A stretch of 33,107 nt of DNA from Erysipelotrichaceae bacterium (GCA_017512285.1 JAFWGU010000018.1:1-33107); one strand, 5' to 3'. Shown: positions 1-7,588, numbered from the stretch's first letter. The notes: generated from the sequence alone by a model not told the origin. Made by a program: numbers and translations.

Positions 1-1
1 A

Positions 2-100
2 GATATTGAAAAGTACATACATTACTTTAACAATCATAGACCAGCATATTCGCTCAACTATAAAACCCCACTTCAGTTCAAATCTGAAATGGGGTTCTAG
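2..100 (+). CDS. IS3-family transposase, C-terminal fragment (rve integrase tail)
   Basis: This is an open frame running from the window edge to TAG at 98-100, encoding the last 32 residues of a DDE integrase-type transposase. The motif YFNNHRPAYSLNYKTP is the typical C-terminal signature of the IS3/IS150 OrfB family (the usual form is YN..R....L...SP..F). It is truncated only by the window edge; whether the full element is intact cannot be seen here. The 3' end of the gene doubles as a hairpin (64-96). Confidence 0.8.
   Translation, partial: DIEKYIHYFNNHRPAYSLNYKTPLQFKSEMGF
64..96 (+). terminator. hairpin inside the transposase 3' end
   Basis: The stem runs 64-76 against 84-96 (13 positions with one C-A mismatch at 71/89) around a 7-nt loop. 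It includes the last transposase codons and is followed by a short T-rich stretch at 105-109. It probably stops transcription leaving the element, or blocks read-through entering it. Confidence 0.5.
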
Positions 101-152
101 GTGCTTTTTATGAACTGTCTACTTTTACTTGACTAGTTCAGTGGATCCTTTT

Positions 153-857
153 TTATACGAGTGTATCAAGGGCCAGTTCGATCATGTCGTTCAGGCCTTT
201 TTCTCTGACTTCTGGAGGTAGTTCCTCATCGGGTCTGTAAAGATTAACGACTATGGTTGAGATCATCAGGGCCTGTACATGTTCCTTGGCAGCTACGGTA
301 TACAGCCCGGCACCTTCCTGTTCGGAACATAACAGACCGTATTTCTCCCATTGGCGTGAGTATTCAGGTTTATTGTCAACGTAAAGGTAGTCGTTGCTCA
401 GGGTATTGCCTACGTATGGATTCAGGCCTCTGTCCTTAGCCAGGTGATAGGCCTTGTCCAGCAGCTCAAAGTCAGCTGTTGGGGCAAAGGTTCCCGGCAG
501 ATTGTACATGTTAATGGCACTTGTAGTACTGATGGCACTGCTTAATACGATGTCTCCGACATTTAATGATTCACGTATTGCCCCGGAGGTACCGAGCCTG
601 ATAAGTCTCTTTGCGCCATATTCCCGGATGAGCTCTGTGGCATAGATCATGATGGAGGGAATGCCCATACCGGTGGCAAATACGGTAATTCTCTTTCCCT
701 TGTAGTATCCGGTATATCCCAGCATGTTACGGATCGTGTTGACGCATACAGGATTCTCAAGATATGTTTCAGCAATGTATTTTGCTCTTAAGGGATCTCC
801 TGGCAGGAGAACGTCTTCGGCTATCTGGCCGACTTCAGCGCTTATGTGCATGCTCAT
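153..857 (-). CDS. deoD: DeoD-family nucleoside phosphorylase with altered active site
   Basis: A 234-residue protein of normal DeoD length (hexameric PNP family, phosphorolysis of nucleosides). Visible family features: H4, the phosphate loop PGDPLRAKYIAETYLEN from residue 19, R43, R87 and E181 of the ribose site. The start (857) follows a GAGGT ribosome-binding site with 7-8 nt spacing and matches the usual N-terminus. The catalytic region is odd. At the position of E. coli S203-D204-H205 it reads V203-V204-N205, M180 is Q180 and S90 is T90. The TIVVN string resembles the GVIVNR of uridine phosphorylase, but the uridine-specific glutamine-arginine insert is absent. An arginine matching R217 is present one residue later. 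Purine phosphorylase activity is therefore uncertain. The gene is convergent with the IS end, 12 bp from it. Confidence 0.85.
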   Translation of the reverse strand: MSMHISAEVGQIAEDVLLPGDPLRAKYIAETYLENPVCVNTIRNMLGYTGYYKGKRITVFATGMGIPSIMIYATELIREYGAKRLIRLGTSGAIRESLNVGDIVLSSAISTTSAINMYNLPGTFAPTADFELLDKAYHLAKDRGLNPYVGNTLSNDYLYVDNKPEYSRQWEKYGLLCSEQEGAGLYTVAAKEHVQALMISTIVVNLYRPDEELPPEVREKGLNDMIELALDTLV

Positions 858-883
858 GATGGTTACCTCACTTAACTGATTTC

Positions 884-912
884 ATTATATATTAGTTCGG
901 CATTAAGTTCGA
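884..912 (-). promoter_or_regulatory. promoter of the deoD-like gene
   Basis: On the minus strand a TATAAT -10 box lies at 884-889, 26 nt upstream of the start. The -35 region (907-912, TCGAAC) is poor. It overlaps the -35 of the divergent dipeptidase promoter, so the two promoters are back to back and probably compete or share regulation. Confidence 0.5.
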
Positions 913-936
913 CAACGAATGGCAAAGTTGTATAAT
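908..936 (+). promoter_or_regulatory. promoter of the dipeptidase gene
   Basis: The -35 is TTCGAC (908-913), followed by a 17-nt spacer and a perfect TATAAT (931-936). An AGAGGTG ribosome-binding site follows at 944-950. Two near-identical tandem units (892-902 and 903-914, sharing AGTTCG and CA) cover the -35 and could be an operator. Confidence 0.65.
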
Positions 937-956
937 GGTAACAAGAGGTGAACATC

Positions 957-1919
957 ATGAGTGATTTCAAAGTAATTGATATGCATTGTGATACAATGAC
1001 CGGACTTTGCCGTAAGAACGGAGACTTCAGAAGCAACGACATGCACATTGACCTGACAAAGATGCAGCAGGGTAATTACCTTATGCAGTGCTTTGCCATT
1101 TTCATTTTTCTGAAGGGTACGGACAAACCATATGAGGCCGCAAACCATTACATGGACTTCTTCGATAAGGTGATGAAGGAAAACAGCAACGAGATCAGCC
1201 AGGTCACTACCGTACAGCAGATACTGGACAATTACGCCAAGGGAAAGACTTCGGCAATGCTGACAATTGAGGAAGGCGGTGTTCTGGAAGGCAGCTTAGA
1301 GAAACTCCAACACTTCTATGACCGCGGTGTCAGGATGATCACTCTGACGTGGAACTTTGAAAATGAGATTGCCTATCCGAATTACGTATATGAAGACGTG
1401 CCAAGACCTGATACGGAAAGAGGTCTTAAGCCTTTTGGATTTGAGGCAATCAATAAGATGTGGGATCTGGGCATCATCGTGGACGTATCTCATCTTAACG
1501 ATGCCGGAATATTCGATGTTCTGGACAATGCCCGTAAGCCGATAGTCGCTTCGCATTCAAATTCAAGAGCAGTAATGAATGTTCCCCGTAACATGACTGA
1601 TGACATGATCAGAAGGCTGGCCAGAAACGGCGGCATCATGGGCATGAACTACTGCCCTAACTTCGTCAGCAAAAATGACAAACATAATCAGATACCAGAC
1701 ATCGTTGAGCACATTAAGCACATCGCCGATGTCGGAGGCATTGAAACAGTAGCTTTAGGCAGTGACTTTGACGGCATTCCTACACCAGTTGGAATGTCAG
1801 ACTGTACAAAGACTCACGATCTGTATGAGGCATTGAAGCAGAGTAACTTCAGTCAGGAAGACATAGACAGGATCTTTTATAAGAACTTCTTAAGAGTACT
1901 GGAAGCTAATCAGAAATAA
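957..1919 (+). CDS. membrane dipeptidase-like metallopeptidase, M19 family
   Basis: A 320-residue amidohydrolase-fold peptidase related to renal dipeptidase, expected to cleave dipeptides with two active-site zinc ions. Metal ligands are visible: H10 and D12 in DMHCD, E106 in IEEGG, H179 in DVSHL, H200 in ASHSNSRA and an aspartate in GSDFDG (about residue 270). There is no signal peptide, so it should be cytoplasmic. An in-frame GTG exists at 948, but the ATG at 957 is preferred because AGAGGTG sits 6 nt upstream of it. The exonuclease gene starts 1 nt after its stop, so the two are co-transcribed. Confidence 0.88.
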   Translation: MSDFKVIDMHCDTMTGLCRKNGDFRSNDMHIDLTKMQQGNYLMQCFAIFIFLKGTDKPYEAANHYMDFFDKVMKENSNEISQVTTVQQILDNYAKGKTSAMLTIEEGGVLEGSLEKLQHFYDRGVRMITLTWNFENEIAYPNYVYEDVPRPDTERGLKPFGFEAINKMWDLGIIVDVSHLNDAGIFDVLDNARKPIVASHSNSRAVMNVPRNMTDDMIRRLARNGGIMGMNYCPNFVSKNDKHNQIPDIVEHIKHIADVGGIETVALGSDFDGIPTPVGMSDCTKTHDLYEALKQSNFSQEDIDRIFYKNFLRVLEANQK

Positions 1920-1920
1920 T

Positions 1921-2487
1921 ATGAGAGTACTGGCAATAGATTTTGAAACAGCCAACGGTAATTCAGCCTCAGCCTGTGCCATAGGTTATGCACTGATGGA
2001 TAACGGGGAGATCATCAGAAGCGATGAGATCCTGATCAAGCCGCATCCAAGCGTAGGATATTTTAACCATGGGAACGTGAAAATACATGGGCTTACACCT
2101 GACATGGTAAGGTTTGCTGATGACTGGCCAATGGTTTACTGGCAGATAAAGGACTGTTTCAGAGACAGCGTAATAGTGGCTCACAATGCCATGTTTGACA
2201 TTGCGGTATTACGCAGCATTAATGAACTTTATCATATCAAAATGCCGGATTTCACTTATGTTGATACCGTCAGCATATCCAGAGTGATCCATCCTCAGCT
2301 GATCAATCACAAGCTGAATACGGTATGTGAATATCTTGGATATGAACTTGATCATCATCATGCCGGCAGTGATGCTCTTGGCTGCATTGCCATCATTCTT
2401 GACGCAATGGAAATCTATGATACCTATGAAATAAATGAACTGCTTGATGTAATGTGCATGAAACAACAGCATTACATTAACAAATAG
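1921..2487 (+). CDS. DEDDh 3'-5' exonuclease (DNA pol III epsilon-like)
   Basis: A 188-residue stand-alone exonuclease domain. The three Exo motifs are present: AIDFET (D7, E9), VAHNAMFD (D93) and HHHAGSDA (H146, D151 in HxAxxD spacing). Such proteins trim single-stranded 3' ends of DNA or RNA; the substrate cannot be told from sequence. No polymerase or helicase domain is attached, unlike PolC. It begins 1 nt after the dipeptidase stop, with only weak purine-rich sequence upstream, suggesting translational coupling. Confidence 0.85.
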   Translation: MRVLAIDFETANGNSASACAIGYALMDNGEIIRSDEILIKPHPSVGYFNHGNVKIHGLTPDMVRFADDWPMVYWQIKDCFRDSVIVAHNAMFDIAVLRSINELYHIKMPDFTYVDTVSISRVIHPQLINHKLNTVCEYLGYELDHHHAGSDALGCIAIILDAMEIYDTYEINELLDVMCMKQQHYINK

Positions 2488-2523
2488 TTTTCAGAAAATA
2501 GTTTCACAAAAGACGCTATTTAC

Positions 2524-2552
2524 TTGTTTAAAGAGTTTTCATGGCTTATAAT
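2524..2552 (+). promoter_or_regulatory. promoter of the pyrophosphatase-like gene
   Basis: TTGTTT (2524-2529), a 17-nt spacer and TATAAT (2547-2552). It lies just after the exonuclease stop and gives a leader of about 25 nt. Confidence 0.7.
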
Positions 2553-2582
2553 GTTTAATATTGATTGGAGAATGAGATAAAT

Positions 2583-2963
2583 ATGGAATTTGAAAATAAC
2601 GGATACTTTTGGCAGAAGCTTGATACTCTTTACCTGTCTAGCAATCTTGTCATTGATAAGCCTAAAGGAACGGTTCATAAGAGATTCGGCAGCCTGATAT
2701 ATCCGGTTAACTACGGCTACTTCAGAGACAGCACGGATGAAGAACACATCAGAGTGTTCAGAGGCTCTCTCGATTCATCAGCTGTGGAAGCATTAGTTGT
2801 CTGTGTTGACATTCTCAAAAAGGACATTGAAGTTAAGCTGCTGGTCGGATGTACGGATGAAGAAGAGCTCAGCATACTTGAATTCCTTAATCAGACAGAC
2901 TTCCAGAAATCAGTGATTCTGAGAAGGGGAAACGATTTGCCTGACTGGGCGGTGAATAATTAA
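2583..2963 (+). CDS. small inorganic pyrophosphatase-like protein, probably inactive
   Basis: A 126-residue protein resembling the short Firmicute relatives of family I pyrophosphatase. Residues 24-47 (IDKPKG...YPVNYGYF) match the phosphate-binding loop and the YPVNYGY core. The acidic segment that normally follows (D-G-D-x-x-D in true enzymes, D-G-E-E-x-D-A-Y in the short family) is here DEEHIRVFRG, so metal-binding aspartates are missing. A pyrophosphatase role is therefore doubtful. The ATG at 2583 is preferred over an in-frame TTG at 2565, because the TTG lies within the only ribosome-binding site (GGAG at 2567-2570). The stop codon lies inside the terminator hairpin. Confidence 0.65.
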   Translation: MEFENNGYFWQKLDTLYLSSNLVIDKPKGTVHKRFGSLIYPVNYGYFRDSTDEEHIRVFRGSLDSSAVEALVVCVDILKKDIEVKLLVGCTDEEELSILEFLNQTDFQKSVILRRGNDLPDWAVNN

Positions 2964-2978
2964 TCATCGCCTTTTTTT
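2948..2978 (+). terminator. rho-independent terminator overlapping the gene end
   Basis: An 8-bp stem (2948-2955 with 2964-2971, one G-U pair) and an 8-nt loop containing the TAA stop, followed by seven T (2972-2978). The downstream promoter starts 2 nt after the T run. Confidence 0.8.
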
Positions 2979-2979
2979 G

Positions 2980-2988
2980 TGCTAGAAT
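2980..2988 (+). promoter_or_regulatory. extended -10 promoter of rlmD, leaderless
   Basis: TGC plus TAGAAT (extended -10, 2980-2988) ends 6 nt before the ATG at 2995, so the expected transcription start is the A of the start codon. No ribosome-binding site and no clear -35 are seen. The same layout recurs at 33050-33067. Confidence 0.6.
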
Positions 2989-2994
2989 TGTCTT

Positions 2995-4302
2995 ATGATA
3001 CTGACAGTAAAAAAGACCGGCATAAACGGTGAGGGAATTGCCTATTTTGAAAAGAAACCTGTTTTCATAGAAGGCTGTTTTATTGGTGAAACGGTAAAAT
3101 GCAGTCTGGATGACAGAGGCCGTTATTATGTTGGTAAACTGGAAAAGGTCATCAAGAAGAGCAAGGCAAGAATAAGCCAGAAATGCCCATATGCAGGTAA
3201 ATGCGGCGGGTGTTCACTGATAGAACTGAGATATGAAGATCAGCTGGAAGTGAAGAAGGAACTCCTCAGGGAAGCGCTACATAAATATGCCGGATACAGA
3301 GGAAGCATAGAGGGCATAGTTCCTTCAGGCAGGATCTTCGGGTACCGTAACAAGTGCAATCTTCCGGTAGTAATGGATGATAGCGGCAAACTGGCCAACG
3401 CTCTGTATAGGGCCGGGTCAAATAAACCCGTATTCTTTGACAGGTGTCTTCTCCATGAGGAAGGCCTTGAAGACATAAGAGCCAGGATAATCGACATCCT
3501 TAATACACACGGGCTCAGGGCGTACTCCAATAAGGAAAAGAAGGGGATCAGGCAACTGGTGATGAGAAACCTGGATGGTCAGTGTCATATCGTTCTGATC
3601 ACCGGCAATGACAGGATCGACAATGAAGTCATAAAAGAAGTTTTTGAAATTAAAGGTGTTGTATCGCTGTATCAGGGCATGAATACCCAGAAAAATCCCG
3701 TTAAGCTGATGCCGGACAGACTGACGCTTCTGAAAGGCTGTGAATCAATTGAACTCAAACTTGGCAGTCATGTACTAAAACTTGACCCTCAGGCTTTCTT
3801 CCAGCTCAATTACGGCCAGGCCAAAGCCATTTATGAAGAAGTAGATTCACTTATTACAGATAAGGTTTCCAGGATCATTGAGGCTTATTGCGGCATAGGA
3901 GCAATATCACTTTATCTGAGTGACAGGGCAGATGAGATAATCGGAATAGACATTGAAAAGAAGTCGATTGAGAATGCGGAAGAAAATGCCAGAATAAACG
4001 GCATTACAAATGCAAGATTCATAGCAGAAGACGCGTCAAGCGCAGTCAGAAAGCTCGTCAGAGAGAAGAAAGCGGATGTTCTCGTCGTTGACCCGCCAAG
4101 AAGCGGACTGGATGAGAAGCTTCTGGAATGCCTGAGAGATTCAGACATAGGTACGATAATATATGTTTCCTGCAATCCGGCAACACTGGCCAAGGATCTC
4201 GGCGTTCTTAAAAAGTCATACAGGATCGAAAAAGTAAAGGGCTTTGACATGTTCCCGAATACCGCCCTAGTTGAGACGGTATGCTGCCTGTACCACCGAT
4301 AG
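2995..4302 (+). CDS. rlmD: 23S rRNA (uracil-5-)-methyltransferase, RlmD/RumA family
   Basis: A 435-residue SAM-dependent enzyme that makes 5-methyluridine in 23S rRNA (RlmCD in Gram-positives modifies two sites). Domain order: N-terminal TRAM/OB domain (1-55), iron-sulfur cysteines C64, C70, C73 (CGGC) and C151, RNA-binding central domain, then a Rossmann methyltransferase. Key motifs: DPQAFFQLN (264-272), EAYCGIGAISL (296-306), VVDPPRSGL (364-372) and YVSCNP with the catalytic C393. All catalytic features are intact. The start appears leaderless (extended -10 directly upstream). No recognisable terminator follows. Whether it modifies U747, U1939 or both cannot be told. Confidence 0.9.
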   Translation: MILTVKKTGINGEGIAYFEKKPVFIEGCFIGETVKCSLDDRGRYYVGKLEKVIKKSKARISQKCPYAGKCGGCSLIELRYEDQLEVKKELLREALHKYAGYRGSIEGIVPSGRIFGYRNKCNLPVVMDDSGKLANALYRAGSNKPVFFDRCLLHEEGLEDIRARIIDILNTHGLRAYSNKEKKGIRQLVMRNLDGQCHIVLITGNDRIDNEVIKEVFEIKGVVSLYQGMNTQKNPVKLMPDRLTLLKGCESIELKLGSHVLKLDPQAFFQLNYGQAKAIYEEVDSLITDKVSRIIEAYCGIGAISLYLSDRADEIIGIDIEKKSIENAEENARINGITNARFIAEDASSAVRKLVREKKADVLVVDPPRSGLDEKLLECLRDSDIGTIIYVSCNPATLAKDLGVLKKSYRIEKVKGFDMFPNTALVETVCCLYHR

Positions 4303-4388
4303 AAGTACCTGATCTATATTCTTTATAATCCAAGAGAAGCAGATTATAGGCAATGATGAATTGAAGACAAATATGAAAGGAAATTCTC

Positions 4389-5153
4389 ATGATTATTGAC
4401 ACATTTGATAAAGAATCACCTGCCAAGATCAATGTAACTAAGAGCGAGAATGCTGTTAGAGTAGATGCGGTCATCTATACCTTTTCCCATGAGATAGAAG
4501 AGCATGTATTGGAAAAATACGACTGTGAAAAGATAGGTGAATATAAAATGGCAACTGGTTCTCATTCAGCTTATGTTTTCAATTATCATGGCAAGAAATA
4601 CGGTTTCTTCAAGACATGGGTAGGAGCTCCCGCATGTATTGCGCCAATTGAAGAACTGACTACTGTCATGGAGACAGATAAGTTCATACATTTCGGAGGC
4701 GCAGGATGTCTTGACAAGGAGATAGCAAGGGGAAGGGTGATGATACCGACGGAAGCTTACAGAGATGAAGGAACATCATATCATTATGCTCCTGCATCCG
4801 ATTACATCCGAATCAAAAACTGGAAGATCGTAAGAAATTTCATGGAAGATAATAAGATACCCTACGTCCTGGGCAAGACCTGGACAACGGATGCGTACTA
4901 CAGAGAAACCGTCAATAACTTCCAGAAACGTAAGGCTGATGGCTGCATATCCGTAGAAATGGAAGGATCAGCAGTACAGGCGGTATGTGACTTCAGAGGA
5001 TATGAAGTATACATGTTCTTCACGAGTGGAGATCTGCTGGATGCACCTGAATGGACGATGAGGAAGGAGAAAGGACAGAAAGTACATACTCAGCACGATA
5101 CGGGACACTTTGACATAGCTCTGGCACTGGCTGAATATGTAGTTAACCTGTAA
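4389..5153 (+). CDS. nucleoside phosphorylase (PNP/UDP superfamily)
   Basis: A 254-residue member of the nucleoside phosphorylase-I superfamily, closer to the uridine phosphorylase branch than to DeoD. Visible signatures are the glycine-rich phosphate-site strand HFGGAG (101-106), the ribose-site SVEMEG (E190, M191, E192) and FTSGDLLD (211-218) at the place of the catalytic SDH motif. It has an N-terminal extension of about 25 residues before the first strand. AAAGG lies 6-8 nt before the ATG. A TATAAT box occurs at 4324-4329 without a good -35. It is the second phosphorylase in the window and could supply the activity that the divergent deoD homologue may lack. The substrate is not determined. 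Confidence 0.8.
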   Translation: MIIDTFDKESPAKINVTKSENAVRVDAVIYTFSHEIEEHVLEKYDCEKIGEYKMATGSHSAYVFNYHGKKYGFFKTWVGAPACIAPIEELTTVMETDKFIHFGGAGCLDKEIARGRVMIPTEAYRDEGTSYHYAPASDYIRIKNWKIVRNFMEDNKIPYVLGKTWTTDAYYRETVNNFQKRKADGCISVEMEGSAVQAVCDFRGYEVYMFFTSGDLLDAPEWTMRKEKGQKVHTQHDTGHFDIALALAEYVVNL

Positions 5154-5248
5154 TGTTAATTATCTTGTAGAAACAATTAAGTGTCGTTAAATAAACGAAA
5201 AGATAAAACTGGTTAACAGACCTATATTTCGAAGGAAAGGGGTACCAC

Positions 5249-5572
5249 ATGGCAACGGGAAGGGATTTTCTTGAATACGTACTTGAACAGCTGTCAGATT
5301 TGGAAGATGTAACGTATTATCCGATGATGGGTGAATACGTTATCTATTATCAGGGAAAGGTCATAGGGGGTATCTATGATTACCGCTTTCTGGTGAAGAA
5401 TACCGTCTCAGCCAGGGCGTACATGGAAAGAAATGACTTCACGCTTCCTTTGGAAATTCCATATCAGGGAGCTAAGCCAATGATAGCTGTTGACATTGAT
5501 GACAGAAGAACGACCTGTGAGCTGATTGAAGAAATATGGAAGGATCTTCCGGAAAGGAAAAGAAAGAAGTAG
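5249..5572 (+). CDS. TfoX/Sxy N-terminal domain protein
   Basis: A 107-residue protein matching the stand-alone TfoX N-terminal domain family: a conserved PMMGEYVIYYQGK near residue 30, GGIYDYRFLVK, and PYQGAKPM before an acidic DIDDR segment and a lysine/arginine-rich tail. In Proteobacteria the full-length protein regulates competence; the short Firmicute homologues have no assigned role, so no competence function is claimed. A strong GGAAAGGGG ribosome-binding site lies 6 nt upstream of the ATG. It probably has its own promoter in 5160-5195, where TTGTAG is followed by an AT-rich -10-like stretch. Confidence 0.78.
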   Translation: MATGRDFLEYVLEQLSDLEDVTYYPMMGEYVIYYQGKVIGGIYDYRFLVKNTVSARAYMERNDFTLPLEIPYQGAKPMIAVDIDDRRTTCELIEEIWKDLPERKRKK

Positions 5573-5670
5573 TACGAAACTCAGATTGCCAGCTCGTTTT
5601 ATAAACGGAATGAATGAATGTAGATTCATAGGAATGTTTAAAAAATGATTTAAATGTATATACTAAGTTG

Positions 5671-5699
5671 TTTAAATCCTTGAAACTATACTGTAAAAT
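5671..5699 (+). promoter_or_regulatory. candidate promoter of the SpoIIE-type phosphatase gene
   Basis: TTTAAA (5671-5676), a 17-nt spacer ending in TG, and TAAAAT (5694-5699). The -10 is only loosely extended and the surroundings are very AT-rich, so the assignment is tentative. Confidence 0.4.
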
Positions 5700-5724
5700 A
5701 AATCTTAATAGAAAGCGGTAAATC

Positions 5725-7494
5725 ATGGAAAAAACAAGGAAAAGTGGTTTGATAGGTCAGGTTGCTATACTGTTTTTCGTCTGTGCAATGCTCACAGCGC
5801 TCTTTACCTATGCCACGATGCTGCTCAGATCCGACCAGGAAGTTAAGGAAAGAACTGAAAGCCTTGCCAGAATGATTGCCCTGGATGTCAAACAGTCCAT
5901 AGCAGAGTATCCAACCGCTGACTGGCTGTTAAGATACTGGCAGGATCATTGTGATGACATGGACATTGAATATGATGTTAAGTATTTCAAGGACAGCAGG
6001 ACAATTGCCAAACTTGATACTCTTCTTTCCAGACATCCTTTGCTGAAGATGAAGTATGCCACGGAAGAAGATATAATGGCATTACCGCCTGAAGATCAGA
6101 AACTGTATGCCGAGATAATCTATAACTGGGTGACAAACAGAATCAACGACATAAAGAAAAGCCATGATGTGGACTATCTTTTCTGCGTCCTTACAGACGA
6201 TACCTTTGAAGAACAGTATTTCCTGCTTAGCGCCGCTGATTCTTTTGCTCACAGAGGCAGGGAATATGAAGATGTCTATGTCCTTGGAGTAACTGTCAAG
6301 GTAGCTGAAAACCAGAAACAGGCTATGAAGGATGCCGTAAATAATAACGTACACTTTACAAAAGCCGGAAATTATGCTGACTACTATGAATACGTTGCTG
6401 ATGTTGACGGCCAGCATATGCTGATAGGCCTTACCTATAACCTCAGTCAGATCATGAAGGATATAAATAAGGAAACAACTGTTGGCACAAGCTTTGCGAC
6501 AGGCTGGCAATTGGCACTCATGCTGGTAACTCTGGCCATGACGCTCGCATTTGTCGTAAGTCCGTTGAAGAGGATCCAGTCAGCCATCCGTGAATACAGA
6601 ACAACCAAGGAAAGTTCATTAGTCGTTGGCAAGCTGCAGAGCATGAGCAGGAATAACGAAATCGGCGAACTGTCAGAGGACGTTGTTGATCTTGCTCAGA
6701 GTATTGACCGTTACGTTGCCCGAATCGAGAAGATTACTGAAGAGAAGAGCCGTATTGATTCTGAACTTAATCTTGCCAAGAGCATTCAGGCAAGCATGCT
6801 GCCACAGCAGTTCCCACCATTTCCTGACAGACATGAAGTTGACATCTATGCCCTGATGGAGCCGGCAAAGATGGTTGGCGGTGACTTCTATGACTTCTTC
6901 TTCATTGATGATGATCATCTTGCGCTGCTTATCGCAGACGTATCCGGAAAGGGAATTCCAGCTGCGTTGTTCATGATGATCTGCATAGTTATTCTGAAAA
7001 ACAGCTTAAGGCTCAGTAAGTCCATCAGCAAGGCACTGGCCAATACAAACGAAGCAATCTGCTCCAACAATACCAATGAAATGTTCGTTACGGTATGGAT
7101 GGGAATTCTCGAGATATCAACAGGTAAGCTGACAGCTGCCAATGCCGGACATGAGTATCCTGCCATCAGAAGAAAAGACGGCAGTTATGAACTCATTAAG
7201 GACAAGCATGGCTTTGTGGTTGGTGGAATGAGACACATCAAGTACGAGGAATATGAGATACAGATGGAACCTGGTGACAAGATCTATGTTTACTCTGATG
7301 GCGTACCTGAAGCCAATAACAAGGATAAGGAAATGTTCGGTACTGCCAGACTGCTGGATGCTTTGAATTCGGCTAATGAATCCACACCGAAGGAAGACAT
7401 CAGTAATGTTAAATCCGCAATCGCTGAGTTCGTACAGGAAGAAGAACAGTTTGACGACGTTACGATGCTGTGCCTCGAATATAAGGGTAAATAG
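5725..7494 (+). CDS. membrane sensor PP2C-type serine phosphatase (SpoIIE/RsbU domain)
   Basis: A 589-residue signalling protein. TM helix 1 (about 10-33), an extracellular sensing region (about 35-255), TM helix 2 (about 257-279), a HAMP-like linker and coiled coil (about 280-350), then a SpoIIE/PP2C phosphatase domain (about 351-589). Metal-binding acids are visible in GGDFYD (D387, D390) and ADVSGKG (D405), with a further DD near the C-terminus (QFDDVTML). Such proteins dephosphorylate anti-sigma-factor antagonists (the RsbU/SpoIIE partner-switching logic). No antagonist or anti-sigma kinase gene is adjacent, so its partner is elsewhere. Only a poor ribosome-binding site (AAGCGG) precedes the ATG. 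Confidence 0.85.
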   Translation: MEKTRKSGLIGQVAILFFVCAMLTALFTYATMLLRSDQEVKERTESLARMIALDVKQSIAEYPTADWLLRYWQDHCDDMDIEYDVKYFKDSRTIAKLDTLLSRHPLLKMKYATEEDIMALPPEDQKLYAEIIYNWVTNRINDIKKSHDVDYLFCVLTDDTFEEQYFLLSAADSFAHRGREYEDVYVLGVTVKVAENQKQAMKDAVNNNVHFTKAGNYADYYEYVADVDGQHMLIGLTYNLSQIMKDINKETTVGTSFATGWQLALMLVTLAMTLAFVVSPLKRIQSAIREYRTTKESSLVVGKLQSMSRNNEIGELSEDVVDLAQSIDRYVARIEKITEEKSRIDSELNLAKSIQASMLPQQFPPFPDRHEVDIYALMEPAKMVGGDFYDFFFIDDDHLALLIADVSGKGIPAALFMMICIVILKNSLRLSKSISKALANTNEAICSNNTNEMFVTVWMGILEISTGKLTAANAGHEYPAIRRKDGSYELIKDKHGFVVGGMRHIKYEEYEIQMEPGDKIYVYSDGVPEANNKDKEMFGTARLLDALNSANESTPKEDISNVKSAIAEFVQEEEQFDDVTMLCLEYKGK

Positions 7495-7528
7495 TTAGAG
7501 CATCTGAGTATAAACTCATAACAAAATG

Positions 7529-7563
7529 AAACAGGCATGACCATTGCGGTCACGCCTGTTTTT
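7529..7563 (+). terminator. rho-independent terminator between convergent genes
   Basis: A 14-position stem (7529-7542 with 7548-7561, one A-C mismatch), a 5-nt loop and a T run to 7563. It lies between the phosphatase gene and the convergent P-loop gene, so it may serve both strands. Confidence 0.75.
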
Positions 7564-7588
7564 CTCATGTCTTATGATGAGCAAGGTA

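Larger units (their letters stand above)
1..140 (+). mobile_element. right end of an IS3-family insertion sequence (partial)
   Basis: The window opens inside an insertion sequence. A transposase C-terminus is followed by a 40-nt tail ending in ...ACTAGTTCA at 140. Read from the outside, the end begins TGAACTAGTCAAGTAAAAG, which looks like an IS3-family terminal repeat (family ends are TG...CA). The terminal 30 nt (111-140) also begin TGAACT and end AGTTCA, a small internal inverted repeat. The exact boundary is inferred; the left end and any target-site duplication lie outside the window. Confidence 0.75.

Noticed and set aside
948-956. GTG start for the dipeptidase
   Set aside because: It overlaps the AGAGGTG ribosome-binding site that correctly serves the ATG at 957.
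2565-2582. TTG start adding six residues to the pyrophosphatase-like protein
   Set aside because: The only ribosome-binding site (GGAG) begins within the TTG itself, so the ATG at 2583 is preferred.
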